64,000 nucleotides of DNA from Ascidiaceihabitans sp023955215 (GTDB lineage Bacteria > Pseudomonadota > Alphaproteobacteria > Rhodobacterales > Rhodobacteraceae), in the NCBI GenBank assembly GCA_943788345.1, contig CALSPX010000015.1:112084-176083 (forward strand). Reading direction: 5' to 3'. Position numbers and translations under genes: made by a program. The notes under the pieces are model-generated. The model saw nothing but the letters and a program-made list of their open reading frames with translations, had not been told where the DNA came from and did not search any database. Every line of letters starts with the position of its first letter. Position 1 is the stretch's first letter. Shown one piece after another: positions 34,137 through 42,684 of this stretch.

Positions 34137-34170
34137 CAACGTCCCTCACACTACAATCGATGGAACATTG

Positions 34171-35271
34171 ATGATGACCCCGACAAGTGAACAAGAACTG
34201 TCCGAATGCGTGTCCCAAGCCAAAGGCCCGTTAGCGATCAAAGGTGGCGGAACACGCGGTGTTGGCGTCGATGGCGATGTGCTGAATACAGGCGGTCTGA
34301 CCGGGATTGATCTGTATGAACCGGGCGCATTGACGGTTGTGGTTAAGGCGGGAACTGAACTGTCTGAAATCGAAACTACATTGGCGGGTGAACGGCAGCG
34401 TTTGGCGTTTGAGCCGATGGATTATCGCGGTCTGCTGGGTCTAAAGGGCGAACCGACAATCGGTGGTATTGTTGCGGGTAACATCAGTGGCCCGCGTCGT
34501 ATCCAAGTGGGTGCCGCGCGCGATTTTACCTTGGGCGTTCGGTTTGTAAACGGGCAGGGTACCATCGTGAAAAACGGTGGGCGCGTGATGAAGAACGTGA
34601 CCGGTTATGATTTGGTCAAGCTGATGTCGGGCAGTTGGGGAACACTGGGCGTTCTAAGTGAAGTGTCCCTAAAGGTGCTGCCGATGCCCGAAGCCGAGGC
34701 AACGTTGCGCGTGCACGGATTGGACCTGAATGATGCGGTGGGCGCGATGGCTGCAGCACTTGGGTCTCCATACGATGTCAGCGGTGCTGCGCATCTGCCC
34801 AATAACGACACAGGCGTAACGATGATCCGCGTTGAGGGGTTCACAGACTCTGTCAGCTATCGCACCGCGCAATTACGTGAAGCACTGGCAAAGTTTGGTG
34901 GCGAGATCACGGTAAAAGAAAATGCCGATGATGCATGGGCTGCTGTGCGCGATGTTGAAAATTTCCATGGCAAAGATGGGGATGTTTGGCGCATTTCGGT
35001 AAAACCCTCAGATGGCCCAGCCGTTGTCGCAGCAATTGATCCGCTGGAGGCGCAATTTGATTGGGCGGGTGGATTGGTCTGGGTGCGTACTGAACAAGGG
35101 AGTGATGTGCGCGCCAAATTGTCAGGCATCTCGGGCCATGCCACCTTGGTGCGCGGGACAGGGCAACCACGTTTCCAACCGGAAACAATAGGCGTTGCCG
35201 CATTGTCCGCAGGGCTGCGTCAGCGGTTTGATCCGCGGGGCATTTTGAACGCAGGATTGATGACAGCGTAA
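34171..35271 (+). CDS. glcE: Glycolate oxidase subunit GlcE
   Basis: About 366 residues. The N-terminal FAD-binding half (GPLAIKGGGTR, then GGIVAGNISGPRRIQVGAARDFTLG and NGGRVMKNVTGYDLVKLMSGSWGTLG) and a C-terminal RFDPRGILNAGLM are GlcE signatures. The start could be ATG 34171 or 34174. It overlaps the following small gene by one base (TAATG), showing coupling. Confidence 0.95.
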   Translation: MMTPTSEQELSECVSQAKGPLAIKGGGTRGVGVDGDVLNTGGLTGIDLYEPGALTVVVKAGTELSEIETTLAGERQRLAFEPMDYRGLLGLKGEPTIGGIVAGNISGPRRIQVGAARDFTLGVRFVNGQGTIVKNGGRVMKNVTGYDLVKLMSGSWGTLGVLSEVSLKVLPMPEAEATLRVHGLDLNDAVGAMAAALGSPYDVSGAAHLPNNDTGVTMIRVEGFTDSVSYRTAQLREALAKFGGEITVKENADDAWAAVRDVENFHGKDGDVWRISVKPSDGPAVVAAIDPLEAQFDWAGGLVWVRTEQGSDVRAKLSGISGHATLVRGTGQPRFQPETIGVAALSAGLRQRFDPRGILNAGLMTA

Positions 35272-35636
35272 TGACACCTTTGGTGATCATATTTTTGACG
35301 GTGTTCGTCGCGGGGCCAATGGCCTTTCTGCTGCTTTTGCGGCTGGCTCCATCAAAACGTCGATCCATTGGATTGGTTTGTTTGGTCGTTGGCTCGACAG
35401 GAATGAGCGCCTCTTTGCGTTACCTGTCAGGTGGGTGGGGGCAGGACGCCTTTTACACCTTGGCAGGGATTGGATTTATTTGGGTGGCGTGGATCGCGGT
35501 AATTGTTTTCTTGGCGCAGCGATTTCGCCAACTTGATAATCGCCTCCTAATGCGCCGCTGGACGGCAATAATTGGAGCCTTGGCAACAACGGTTCCGTGG
35601 TTCGGGCTTGCCTCTGCCCGGATGATGACTTTTTAA
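35271..35636 (+). CDS. Small membrane protein between glcE and glcF
   Basis: A 121-residue protein with three hydrophobic helices separated by short basic loops (LAPSKRRSIG, RFRQLDNRLLMRRW). No recognised domain. It overlaps glcE by one base and lies 12 bases before glcF, so it is part of the glycolate oxidase operon; it may help the complex or anchor it at the membrane, which is inference. Confidence 0.78.
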   Translation: MTPLVIIFLTVFVAGPMAFLLLLRLAPSKRRSIGLVCLVVGSTGMSASLRYLSGGWGQDAFYTLAGIGFIWVAWIAVIVFLAQRFRQLDNRLLMRRWTAIIGALATTVPWFGLASARMMTF

Positions 35637-35648
35637 GGATTTCGACAG

Positions 35649-36971
35649 ATGCAAACGATGTTTACACCAGAGCAACTTAAGGATCCTGCGATTGAGCGGT
35701 CCAACCAGATTTTGCGCAATTGCGTTCACTGCGGATTTTGTACCGCCACTTGCCCGACCTATCAGATACTGGGTGATGAATTGGACAGCCCGCGTGGCCG
35801 CATTTATCTGATCAAGGATATGCTTGAGAACGAGCGTGTGCCTGACGAAAAGACAGTAAAGCACATTGATCGTTGCCTAAGTTGCTTGGCCTGTATGTCG
35901 ACCTGTCCGTCTGGCGTGCACTACATGCACCTTGTCGATCATGCGCGTGACTATATCGAACAGAAATATAAACGCCCGATGTCTGATCGCCTTTTGCGTT
36001 GGGTTCTGTCACGTATTTTACCCTATCCAATGCGGTTCCGGATTGCGCTACTGGGTGCGAAGATTGGGCGTCCCTTCGCACGCTTTATGCCAGATGCGCG
36101 GTTGCGTGCGATGCTGGAAATGGCCCCGAAAATCATCCCACCTGTCAGCCGCAATGACGACCCGCAAACCTTTGCGCCCAAAGTGGCACGTAAGAAACGG
36201 GTCGCTTTGATGACGGGCTGTGCGCAAAAGGCGCTGAACACAGATATCAATGATGCGACCATAAGGTTGCTGACACGTCTTGGCTGTGAAGTGGTTGTCG
36301 CTGAGGGTGCAGGGTGCTGTGGTGCCTTAACCCACCACATGGGCAAAACGGCGGAAAGCCACGGAGCTGCGGGCAAGAATATTCGCGCATGGGCTGCTGA
36401 AATGGATGGCGACGGATTGGACGCGATTGTGATCAACACATCAGGTTGTGGCACTACGGTCAAAGATTACGGTCACATGTTCCGCAATGATCCATTGGCG
36501 GTCGACGCCGCGCGCGTGGCAGAAATTGCTAAGGATGTGAGTGAGGTTCTAATGGACCTAGATTTGCCGATAGGTGCGGACCAAGAGCTGACAATCGCCT
36601 ATCATGCAGCCTGTTCGTTGCAGCATGGCCAACAGATCAAAACCTTTCCCAAGGATCTGTTGAAGAAGGCTGGGTTCAAAGTGGTTGAACCCAGCGATCC
36701 ACACCTATGTTGTGGCTCTGCAGGGACCTACAATTTGATGCAGCCTGAAATTTCCAAGCAATTGAGAGATCGAAAAGTACGCAGTATTGAGGCAAAAAAT
36801 CCCGATATTATCGCTGCAGGCAACATCGGTTGCATGATGCAAATTGGGTCCGCCAGCGGCATTCCGATCGTGCACACAGTCGAGCTGTTGGATTGGGCAA
36901 CAGGTGGGCCACGCCCGCCAGCATTGGATCGTGCTGAGGCTGCAGAGCCACAGGTTCCAATCTTGCGGTGA
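35649..36971 (+). CDS. glcF: Glycolate oxidase iron-sulfur subunit GlcF
   Basis: A 440-residue protein. Two [4Fe-4S] motifs are visible (CVHCGFCTATCPTY and CLSCLACMSTCPSG), followed by two CCG-type cysteine-rich domains (EGAGCCGAL...HHMGK and PHLCCGSAGTYNL). It passes electrons from GlcD/E to the quinone pool. It ends the glcDEF operon. Confidence 0.96.
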   Translation: MQTMFTPEQLKDPAIERSNQILRNCVHCGFCTATCPTYQILGDELDSPRGRIYLIKDMLENERVPDEKTVKHIDRCLSCLACMSTCPSGVHYMHLVDHARDYIEQKYKRPMSDRLLRWVLSRILPYPMRFRIALLGAKIGRPFARFMPDARLRAMLEMAPKIIPPVSRNDDPQTFAPKVARKKRVALMTGCAQKALNTDINDATIRLLTRLGCEVVVAEGAGCCGALTHHMGKTAESHGAAGKNIRAWAAEMDGDGLDAIVINTSGCGTTVKDYGHMFRNDPLAVDAARVAEIAKDVSEVLMDLDLPIGADQELTIAYHAACSLQHGQQIKTFPKDLLKKAGFKVVEPSDPHLCCGSAGTYNLMQPEISKQLRDRKVRSIEAKNPDIIAAGNIGCMMQIGSASGIPIVHTVELLDWATGGPRPPALDRAEAAEPQVPILR

Positions 36972-37043
36972 ATCTGGTTAGTTGCCCTAATTCTGCCGCA
37001 ACTGACCGATATCCGGTCAGGGTAATGTTTTAGGATTGTTGCT

Positions 37044-37835
37044 TTGCGTCGCTGGATGTTTCTTTCAATTATGGCTTTGGTTGTTGCCTCTGCTGCGTTT
37101 GCGCAGGATGCACGATTGCGCCGTTTGAACACGAGCGATGATGGTCGCGCCTGGCAAGCTGTCGGGCGATTGGATATCGGTGGAACAGGGTTCTGCACGG
37201 GTGCATTGATTACGCCTGACCTTGTTTTGACAGCCGCGCATTGCCTGTTCGACAAATCAACGAACGAACGTATCGATCACAAAACTGTCGAATTTCTGGC
37301 GGGTTGGCGCAATGGTCGGGCCTCAGCATACCGCAACATTCGCCGTGCTGTTGTGCATCCTGATTATGTTTTTGGTGGCAAAGTTTCGTCGGAACGGGTC
37401 CATTACGATTTGGCCTTGCTTGAACTGGATCAACCCATTCGCAACACCACCGTTATCCCTTTTGGCACCGCAGCGCGCCCCCTAAAAGGCGATCAAGTTG
37501 GTGTTGTGAGCTACGCCAAAGACAGGTCAGAAGCGCCATCATTACAAGAGGTTTGTGTTGTTCTGGCACGCCAAGAAGGGGTGCTGGTCACCTCATGCTC
37601 CGTTGATTTCGGATCTTCAGGCGCACCAATTTTTACCTTCAAAGACGGCGAAGCGCATATCGTCTCCGTGGTTTCAGCCAAGGCTGAAGTAGACGGCGAA
37701 AAGGTCTCTTTGGGAACCGCATTGGGCGGCCCTTTGGCGCGATTACGCGCTGAAATGGTGGCTCTTAAAAGGTCCGATCGGATTCAAGTAGACGGGGCGC
37801 GCCACGACACTGGCGCGAAATTTATCAAACCATGA
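37044..37835 (+). CDS. Trypsin-like serine protease, first of a tandem pair
   Basis: A 263-residue secreted protease of the chymotrypsin fold. The signal peptide is RRWMFLSIMALVVASAAFA, with a TTG start at 37044 and AGGA upstream; ATG at 37056 would lose the basic residues. The triad is His in LTAAHC, Asp in HYDLALLELD and Ser in FGSSGAPIF. Its stop overlaps the next gene by four bases (ATGA). Both genes end in an extra motif TGAKFIK. Substrate and location beyond export are unknown. Confidence 0.85.
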   Translation: MRRWMFLSIMALVVASAAFAQDARLRRLNTSDDGRAWQAVGRLDIGGTGFCTGALITPDLVLTAAHCLFDKSTNERIDHKTVEFLAGWRNGRASAYRNIRRAVVHPDYVFGGKVSSERVHYDLALLELDQPIRNTTVIPFGTAARPLKGDQVGVVSYAKDRSEAPSLQEVCVVLARQEGVLVTSCSVDFGSSGAPIFTFKDGEAHIVSVVSAKAEVDGEKVSLGTALGGPLARLRAEMVALKRSDRIQVDGARHDTGAKFIKP

Positions 37836-38656
37836 AGCATTTTATAATTACATCGTTTCTTTGTCTCAGCGCAGGCTTTGCGCAGGCAGGCAGCAGCAAT
37901 TTGAAAAAGCTGGAAACCCAAAACGAGGCGCGTGGCTGGCAAGCCGTTGGCCGTCTCGACATTGCCAATAGTGGGTTTTGTTCGGGCACATTGATCGCTC
38001 CAGATTTGGTTTTGACGGCGGCGCACTGCGTCTATGACCGCACAACAGGCGCGGCGTACAAACCCAAAGATTTCGTTTTTCGCGCGGGCTTGCGTGAGGG
38101 AAAAGCAGCCACAGAACGTCGCATCGTCGGTGTCGCAGCCCATGATGGTTACGTGCCAATGGAACCATTGTCAGCCAAGAACGTGAGCCATGATTTGGCT
38201 CTGTTACAGCTGAGCAGGCCAATTCCGTTTTCCGAAATGGACCCCTTCGCATTACACACCGATGTTGTGAAAAACGGTCCCGTCAGTGTGGTGTCCTATG
38301 GACGTGGGCGTGCTGATGCACAGTCGCGCCAACGCGAATGTCAGATGATGGATCGCCAAGAGAACGTGTTGATTTTTGATTGTGACGTGACCTATGGATC
38401 GTCAGGGGCACCCGTCTTTTCCCACCTGAATGGACGCGGCCGTGTGGTCTCTGTGATCTCGGGAATGACGCAAATCAATGGCAAGAAAGTTGCCCTTGGA
38501 ATGTACCTACCGCCGCTGATTGCGGACCTTAAATCCCAATTGCGTTCGACCTCGTACACCCCCTCTATCAAGTCTGCACCAAAGGTGCGCCGCTTGGGCG
38601 TTGGGAAAACACGCAATAATACGGGCGCGAAATTTATCAAACTCAGTGGGTCTTGA
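37832..38656 (+). CDS. Trypsin-like serine protease, second of a tandem pair
   Basis: A 274-residue paralogue of the preceding gene (both share AWQAVGRLDI/GWQAVGRLDI, FCxG, LTAAHC, HDLALL and GSSGAP). The signal peptide is MKHFIITSFLCLSAGFAQA. The triad His, Asp and Ser are all present, as is a Cys pair near the active serine (CQMMDRQENVLIFDC). The end carries NTGAKFIKLSGS. Two such adjacent paralogues suggest duplication and perhaps divergent specificity. The promoter for the next gene starts within its stop codon. Confidence 0.85.
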   Translation: MKHFIITSFLCLSAGFAQAGSSNLKKLETQNEARGWQAVGRLDIANSGFCSGTLIAPDLVLTAAHCVYDRTTGAAYKPKDFVFRAGLREGKAATERRIVGVAAHDGYVPMEPLSAKNVSHDLALLQLSRPIPFSEMDPFALHTDVVKNGPVSVVSYGRGRADAQSRQRECQMMDRQENVLIFDCDVTYGSSGAPVFSHLNGRGRVVSVISGMTQINGKKVALGMYLPPLIADLKSQLRSTSYTPSIKSAPKVRRLGVGKTRNNTGAKFIKLSGS

Positions 38657-38679
38657 ACCCACAAAAATCCTCCCCACAT
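38652..38679 (+). promoter_or_regulatory. Sigma-32-type heat-shock promoter of the Hsp20 gene
   Basis: CTTGAA at 38652-38657 and CCCCACAT at 38672-38679, 14 bases apart, fit the RpoH consensus (CTTGAA, 13-17 bases, CCCCATnT). The -35 box overlaps the stop codon of the protease gene. Transcription would begin near 38686, leaving about 95 bases of leader before Hsp20. Confidence 0.8.
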
Positions 38680-38697
38680 TGATGTTATCGGAACGCC

Positions 38698-38782
38698 TAA
38701 TATTGGGTTTCGGTATTAATCTGGGCCCGTCCGCTACAGGAGGGTCCGACATGAAATCGCTCATCTGTGAGGATATTAAACT
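38698..38782 (+). promoter_or_regulatory. ROSE-like RNA thermometer in the Hsp20 leader
   Basis: Three consecutive hairpins lie in the leader. Hairpin 1 (38698-38718) pairs TAATATT with GGTATTA. Hairpin 2 (38722-38748) pairs GGGCCC-G-TCC with GGAGGGTCC, one G (38729) bulged. Hairpin 3 (38757-38773) pairs UC-G-CUCA with UGAGGA through a four-base loop UCUG and one bulged G (38759). Hairpin 3 hides UGAGGA, the ribosome site of Hsp20 (start 38783). The strand UCGCU matches the conserved UYGCU of ROSE elements, where a bulged G opposite the ribosome site allows melting on heating. Class is by recognition, not by a model search. Confidence 0.8.
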
Positions 38783-39250
38783 ATGCGTACTTTTGATTTT
38801 GCACCGCTGCACCGCGCCACCGTTGGCTTTGACCAAATCGCTGATATGATGGATCGCGTGCTGACGAACGATGCACCCCAAAACAGTTACCCACCCTATA
38901 ACATCGAAAAAACGGATGACGACGCGTATCGCATATCTATCGCGGTGGCTGGGTTCTCAGAGCCGGATTTGAATGTTGAGGTACGGGAAAATTCCCTGAT
39001 CGTTACGGCCAAAAAAGCTGACGAAAATGAGGACAAGAAATATCTACATCGCGGTATTGCCACACGTGCGTTTGAGCGGCGGTTCCATTTGGCCGATCAT
39101 GTTCGGGTCACGGGGGCCAGCCACGCCGATGGAATGCTGCATATCGACCTGACGCGTGAAGTGCCCGAGGCGCTGAAACCACGGCGCATTCAGATCGCCA
39201 GTCAGAACGCGATTGAAACGGATGTGGTCGACGCCAAAGCTGTCAACTGA
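38783..39250 (+). CDS. Small heat-shock protein Hsp20 (alpha-crystallin domain)
   Basis: A 155-residue protein. N-terminal MRTFDFAPLHRATVGFDQI is the IbpA-type start; the alpha-crystallin domain runs about 35-130 with YRISIAVAGF, LIVTAKK and the dimer-edge motif ERRFHLADHV; the C-terminal tail holds the weakly hydrophobic PRRIQIAS, in place of the usual I-x-I. It is an ATP-independent holdase for unfolded proteins. Expression appears to be controlled doubly by an RpoH promoter and by an RNA thermometer. Confidence 0.93.
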   Translation: MRTFDFAPLHRATVGFDQIADMMDRVLTNDAPQNSYPPYNIEKTDDDAYRISIAVAGFSEPDLNVEVRENSLIVTAKKADENEDKKYLHRGIATRAFERRFHLADHVRVTGASHADGMLHIDLTREVPEALKPRRIQIASQNAIETDVVDAKAVN

Positions 39251-39257
39251 TCAAACG

Positions 39258-39287
39258 AAAGGCCCGCTGAAACCAGCGGGCCTTTTT
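39258..39287 (+). terminator. Rho-independent terminator after Hsp20
   Basis: A 12-bp stem (AAAGGCCCGCTG/CAGCGGGCCTTT) with an AAAC loop and a run of five T, 7 bases after the Hsp20 stop. It also faces the convergent gabD stop. Confidence 0.93.
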
Positions 39288-39310
39288 ACGTCTTGCCGTT
39301 GAGAAATAAG

Positions 39311-40786
39311 TTACACACTCATACAGATGTATTTCATTTCCATGAATTCTTCTATGCCGTGATGGCTGCCTTCGCGGCCCAAACCAGATTGTTTTATCCC
39401 ACCAAACGGCGCAACTTCGGTTGAGATGATGCCAGTGTTCACACCTACAATCCCATATTCCAATTCCTCGGCCACCTTGTAAACGCGGCTTAGATCAGAA
39501 GCGTAGAAATACGCGGCCAGACCAAAGATCGTGTCGTTGGCCATCGCGATGACATCATCCACGTCGTCGAATTTGAACAGGGGCGCGAGAGGGCCAAATG
39601 TCTCTTCTTGGGCGACCTTCATGTCTTGGGTAACGCCAGTCACAACAGTTGGCTGATAGAAGCTGCCGCCGTATTCATGGGCTGCACCACCGGTCAAAAC
39701 TGCACCGCCATTGGCAAGGATATCATCAAGGTGTTCTTGCACCTTTGACGCCGCATTTGGGGTGATCATCGGGCCAGTCGTGACGGCCGCGTCAAAGCCA
39801 TCGCCAACGTTCAAGGCTTCAACCGCGACCTTCAGTTTCGCAGCGAATGCGTCGAAAACGCCGGACTGAACATAGATGCGGTTTGCGCAGACGCAGGTCT
39901 GACCGGCGTTGCGGAATTTGCACATCATTGCTCCCTCAACTGCCGCGTCTATGTCTGCGTCATCAAATACGATGAAAGGTGCGTTACCGCCCAACTCCAT
40001 TGAGCATTTCATTACCTGATCAGCGGCTTGGGCCAAAAGGATACGGCCAACGGCGGTAGACCCCGTAAAGGTCAATTTGCGCACAATCGGGTTCTCGCAG
40101 AACTCTTGTCCTGTGCTTGGTGCGTCAGATGTGGTGACCACTTGGAACACACCGGCGGGGAAGCCTGCGCGCTCTGCAAGCACCGCAATTGCGGTGGCAG
40201 AAAGCGGTGTTAACTCGGCTGGGCGTGCGATGAATGCACAGCCAGCGGCAAGGGCTGGGGCAGCCTTGCGCGTGATCATTGCATTCGGGAAATTCCATGG
40301 TGTGATGGATGCCGCAACGCCGATGGGTTGCTTCAAAACTGTAATGCGTTTGTCGCGCTGGTGACCCGGGATGGTTTCGCCGTAAATGCGTTTTGCCTCT
40401 TCAGCAAAGAACTCAACAAAGGATGCGCCGTATGCGATTTCGCCTTTGGCTTCGGCCAATGGTTTGCCCATTTCCGCAGTCAGGATAATGCCAAGGTCAT
40501 CTTGATTTTCCATCATCAGATTGAACCACGTGCGCATAACTGCGCTGCGTTCTTTGGCGGACCATTTGGCCCATTCCTTTTGCGCGACTTCTGCTTTGGC
40601 AATGGCAACGCCAACTTGTTCGCGGCTTAGGTCTGCAACTTGGGCAACGACATCGCCACGGGCTGGATTGGTCACGTCAAACGTGCCTTTGTCTCCGCCA
40701 ATCCATTCACCGCCCACATAAGCGCGGGTCTCAAGCAGGGTAGGATCGCTTAGCATTGTCTTCAGGTTCGTTGTCGTTTCCAGCAT
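39311..40786 (-). CDS. gabD: NAD(P)-dependent succinate-semialdehyde dehydrogenase
   Basis: A 491-residue aldehyde dehydrogenase. The general-base Glu is in MELGGNAPF, the nucleophile Cys in FRNAGQTCVCANR, and the GSTAVGR and YIVGVNTG/APFGGIKQSGLGREG blocks match GabD. It oxidises succinate semialdehyde to succinate in the GABA shunt. The MEMKYICMSV ending is typical. Related family members with other aldehyde substrates cannot be excluded. It is monocistronic. Confidence 0.9.
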   Translation of the reverse strand: MLETTTNLKTMLSDPTLLETRAYVGGEWIGGDKGTFDVTNPARGDVVAQVADLSREQVGVAIAKAEVAQKEWAKWSAKERSAVMRTWFNLMMENQDDLGIILTAEMGKPLAEAKGEIAYGASFVEFFAEEAKRIYGETIPGHQRDKRITVLKQPIGVAASITPWNFPNAMITRKAAPALAAGCAFIARPAELTPLSATAIAVLAERAGFPAGVFQVVTTSDAPSTGQEFCENPIVRKLTFTGSTAVGRILLAQAADQVMKCSMELGGNAPFIVFDDADIDAAVEGAMMCKFRNAGQTCVCANRIYVQSGVFDAFAAKLKVAVEALNVGDGFDAAVTTGPMITPNAASKVQEHLDDILANGGAVLTGGAAHEYGGSFYQPTVVTGVTQDMKVAQEETFGPLAPLFKFDDVDDVIAMANDTIFGLAAYFYASDLSRVYKVAEELEYGIVGVNTGIISTEVAPFGGIKQSGLGREGSHHGIEEFMEMKYICMSV

Positions 40787-40863
40787 TTCATGTTCTCCAG
40801 AGATTGCGTGAACAGGGAAAGCAACTAATGTGGCACTTGTCCAGACGAATTGATGAGGGTGCT

Positions 40864-41652
40864 ATGACTGATCTAAGTGACGCATACGCGAACGGTGCTT
40901 ACATAGACGGGGCCGCACTGTACCCACCACGCTGGGATGCCGCGTCAAAGGCATTTCGAGAGGCGTTAGGGGAACAGGCCGAACTGGGTGTTTCCTACGG
41001 CCCTTCACCACGTCAGGCCTATGATTTTTTCCAACCGGATCAGACAGCTAAGGGAACGCTGATCTTTGTGCATGGTGGCTATTGGCGGATGTTTGATCGC
41101 GACAGTTGGTCGTTCCTTGCCAAGGGCGCACTGGCGCGGGGGTGGGCGGTAGCGATGCCGTCTTATGATCTGTGCCCTCAGGTCGGGATTGCAACGATCA
41201 CTCAACAAATCGCCCGCGCGCTGCAGGATATCGCAGGACGCACACAGGGGCCGATCAGTTTGGCAGGGCATTCTGCTGGCGGGCATCTGGTGGCGCGGAT
41301 GGTGGCACCAGGAATGTTGCCCGCGGCAGTGATGGACCGGTTGCAGCATGTGGTGCCCATTTCGCCCCTCAGTGATCTGGAACCTTTGTGCCGGACGGAC
41401 ATGAACGACGATTTCCAGCTGGATGCCGGGATGGCGCGTGCTGAAAGCCCGATATTACAACCCGCCCCACAAGCCAAAGTAACGGTTTGGGTGGGCAGCG
41501 ATGAACGACCTGCTTTCATAGAACAGGCAATGTGGTTGGCGGATGCGTGGCAATGCGATCAGGTCGTTGCCCAAGGGTGGCACCATTTCGATGTGATCGA
41601 TGCGTTGGTCGATCCAGATAGCGAAATGTTGTCAGTTCTGACGGCGGGATAA
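40864..41652 (+). CDS. Alpha/beta hydrolase, arylformamidase-like
   Basis: About 262 residues. The oxyanion motif LIFVHGGYWR and nucleophile elbow LAGHSAGGHL are those of kynurenine-formamidase/carboxylesterase-like alpha/beta hydrolases; the triad Asp and His are near VGSDERPAF and GWHHFDV. ATG 40864 gives a normal length; the open frame to 40756 overlaps the gabD start and is not used. A role in tryptophan degradation is possible but no kyn genes are adjacent. Confidence 0.82.
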   Translation: MTDLSDAYANGAYIDGAALYPPRWDAASKAFREALGEQAELGVSYGPSPRQAYDFFQPDQTAKGTLIFVHGGYWRMFDRDSWSFLAKGALARGWAVAMPSYDLCPQVGIATITQQIARALQDIAGRTQGPISLAGHSAGGHLVARMVAPGMLPAAVMDRLQHVVPISPLSDLEPLCRTDMNDDFQLDAGMARAESPILQPAPQAKVTVWVGSDERPAFIEQAMWLADAWQCDQVVAQGWHHFDVIDALVDPDSEMLSVLTAG

Positions 41653-41712
41653 GTCATGGCCCTTTCAATGCCACATTGATTTTGCAACAGTGTAAATTAA
41701 ATCAGACGTTAG

Positions 41713-42008
41713 ATGTTTGCACTCGCACGCCTGTTGGTTATGGGCTTTATCGTATTGACGATCGTTTATGTTTGCCTGTCGTTCTATTCCCGCGCTGTGC
41801 GCTGTGCGCTGTGCGCCGTGGAAAGCTGAAGGCGCAGTGGAACCTTGAGCAGATGGACGATGCCGCAAAGGGCGGTGATCGCGATGACTATATTCGAGAG
41901 GGCCTTGAAGAATACGATGGCTCTGTGCGTCGTAAACTGATCTTGGGCGTTTATATCATTCCGACGGTGCTGGTTGCCGTCATCATTTATCTTACGAATT
42001 TTGCCTAA
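41713..42008 (+). pseudogene. Small membrane protein, frameshifted by a 7-bp tandem repeat
   Basis: The first frame starts at 41713 with a membrane helix (FALARLLVMGFIVLTIVYVCL) and the sequence SFYSRAVR, then runs into a stop at 41827-41829. Downstream, a different frame encodes RGKLKAQWNLEQMDD through a C-terminal RRKLILGVYIIP helix to 42008. The join is at three copies of GCTGTGC (41794-41814). With one copy the two parts read as SRAVRRGKLKAQW and give a 93-residue protein; with four copies they are also in frame. The protein would have a helix at each end. Function unknown; DUF1523 follows 12 bases later. Confidence 0.8.
41794..41814. repeat. Three perfect tandem copies of GCTGTGC
   Basis: 7-mer units at 41794, 41801 and 41808. 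Copy number decides the frame of the surrounding gene: three adds 14 bases compared with one and shifts the frame. Such arrays change length by strand slippage. Confidence 0.9.
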
Positions 42009-42020
42009 GGGGGCACAGAC

Positions 42021-42671
42021 ATGACCTATATCAAGTGGTTCCTGATCATCACATTCTGGACGTTTGTTGCGGCGTTCTTTCATTACACGTTGCCCCAAAA
42101 GGACATCGTGCGGATTACCGATACCTATGAGAAGCGGATTGATTTCGGTGAGAACTCGATCTTTTGGGCCTCTGCCGATACGGGCAATGCGGGCACGGCT
42201 GTGAACCGCGATATCTTCTTTATCCAAACCAAGCTGGCGAAAAGCGGCGATGTGATGGTGTACCGCAATGAGGATACCGGATGGGGTTGGCCGCCGTATT
42301 TCAAGTTCGACACAACGAACCTGCAAGCCGAAGCCAGCGATCTGAAATCAGCGGCTGAGGCACCGCAGTATGCGATGATCAAACACTATGGCTGGCGCAA
42401 TGAATTTCTGTCGATCTTCCCAAATGCGATTTCTGTGAAAGTGGTTGATGGGCCGAATGCGTCCAAGGGCTGGCCGATCCTGAACATCCTGATTTTGACG
42501 CTGTTCGCTGCCGTCAGCTATTTTATCTTTGTGCGCTGGCGTCGTTTCCGCATGGCGCGGATCGATCCCACACTTGAGGAAATTCAAGACAACTGGGAGG
42601 CCGCAGGTGATGCGGTTGAGGGCGGCCATGGCCGTCTAAAGGGCTGGCTGAATTCATGGCGCGCTAAGTAG
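42021..42671 (+). CDS. DUF1523 family protein
   Basis: A 216-residue protein with an N-terminal membrane helix (residues 4-24), a soluble middle (WGWPPYFKFDTTNLQAEASD; HYGWRNEFLSIFPNAI) and a second helix near residue 160 followed by a basic tail. These blocks match DUF1523. No function is known. It follows the frameshifted membrane gene by 12 bases and is probably in the same operon. Confidence 0.85.
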   Translation: MTYIKWFLIITFWTFVAAFFHYTLPQKDIVRITDTYEKRIDFGENSIFWASADTGNAGTAVNRDIFFIQTKLAKSGDVMVYRNEDTGWGWPPYFKFDTTNLQAEASDLKSAAEAPQYAMIKHYGWRNEFLSIFPNAISVKVVDGPNASKGWPILNILILTLFAAVSYFIFVRWRRFRMARIDPTLEEIQDNWEAAGDAVEGGHGRLKGWLNSWRAK

Positions 42672-42684
42672 GCAAAGATTAGTC

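Noticed and set aside
38751..38849. Small upstream frame (about 32 codons) with a strong AGGAGGG site before Hsp20
   Set aside because: The AGGAGGG lies inside hairpin 2 of the leader and the frame has no recognisable product; the thermometer explanation fits better, although leader translation is not excluded.
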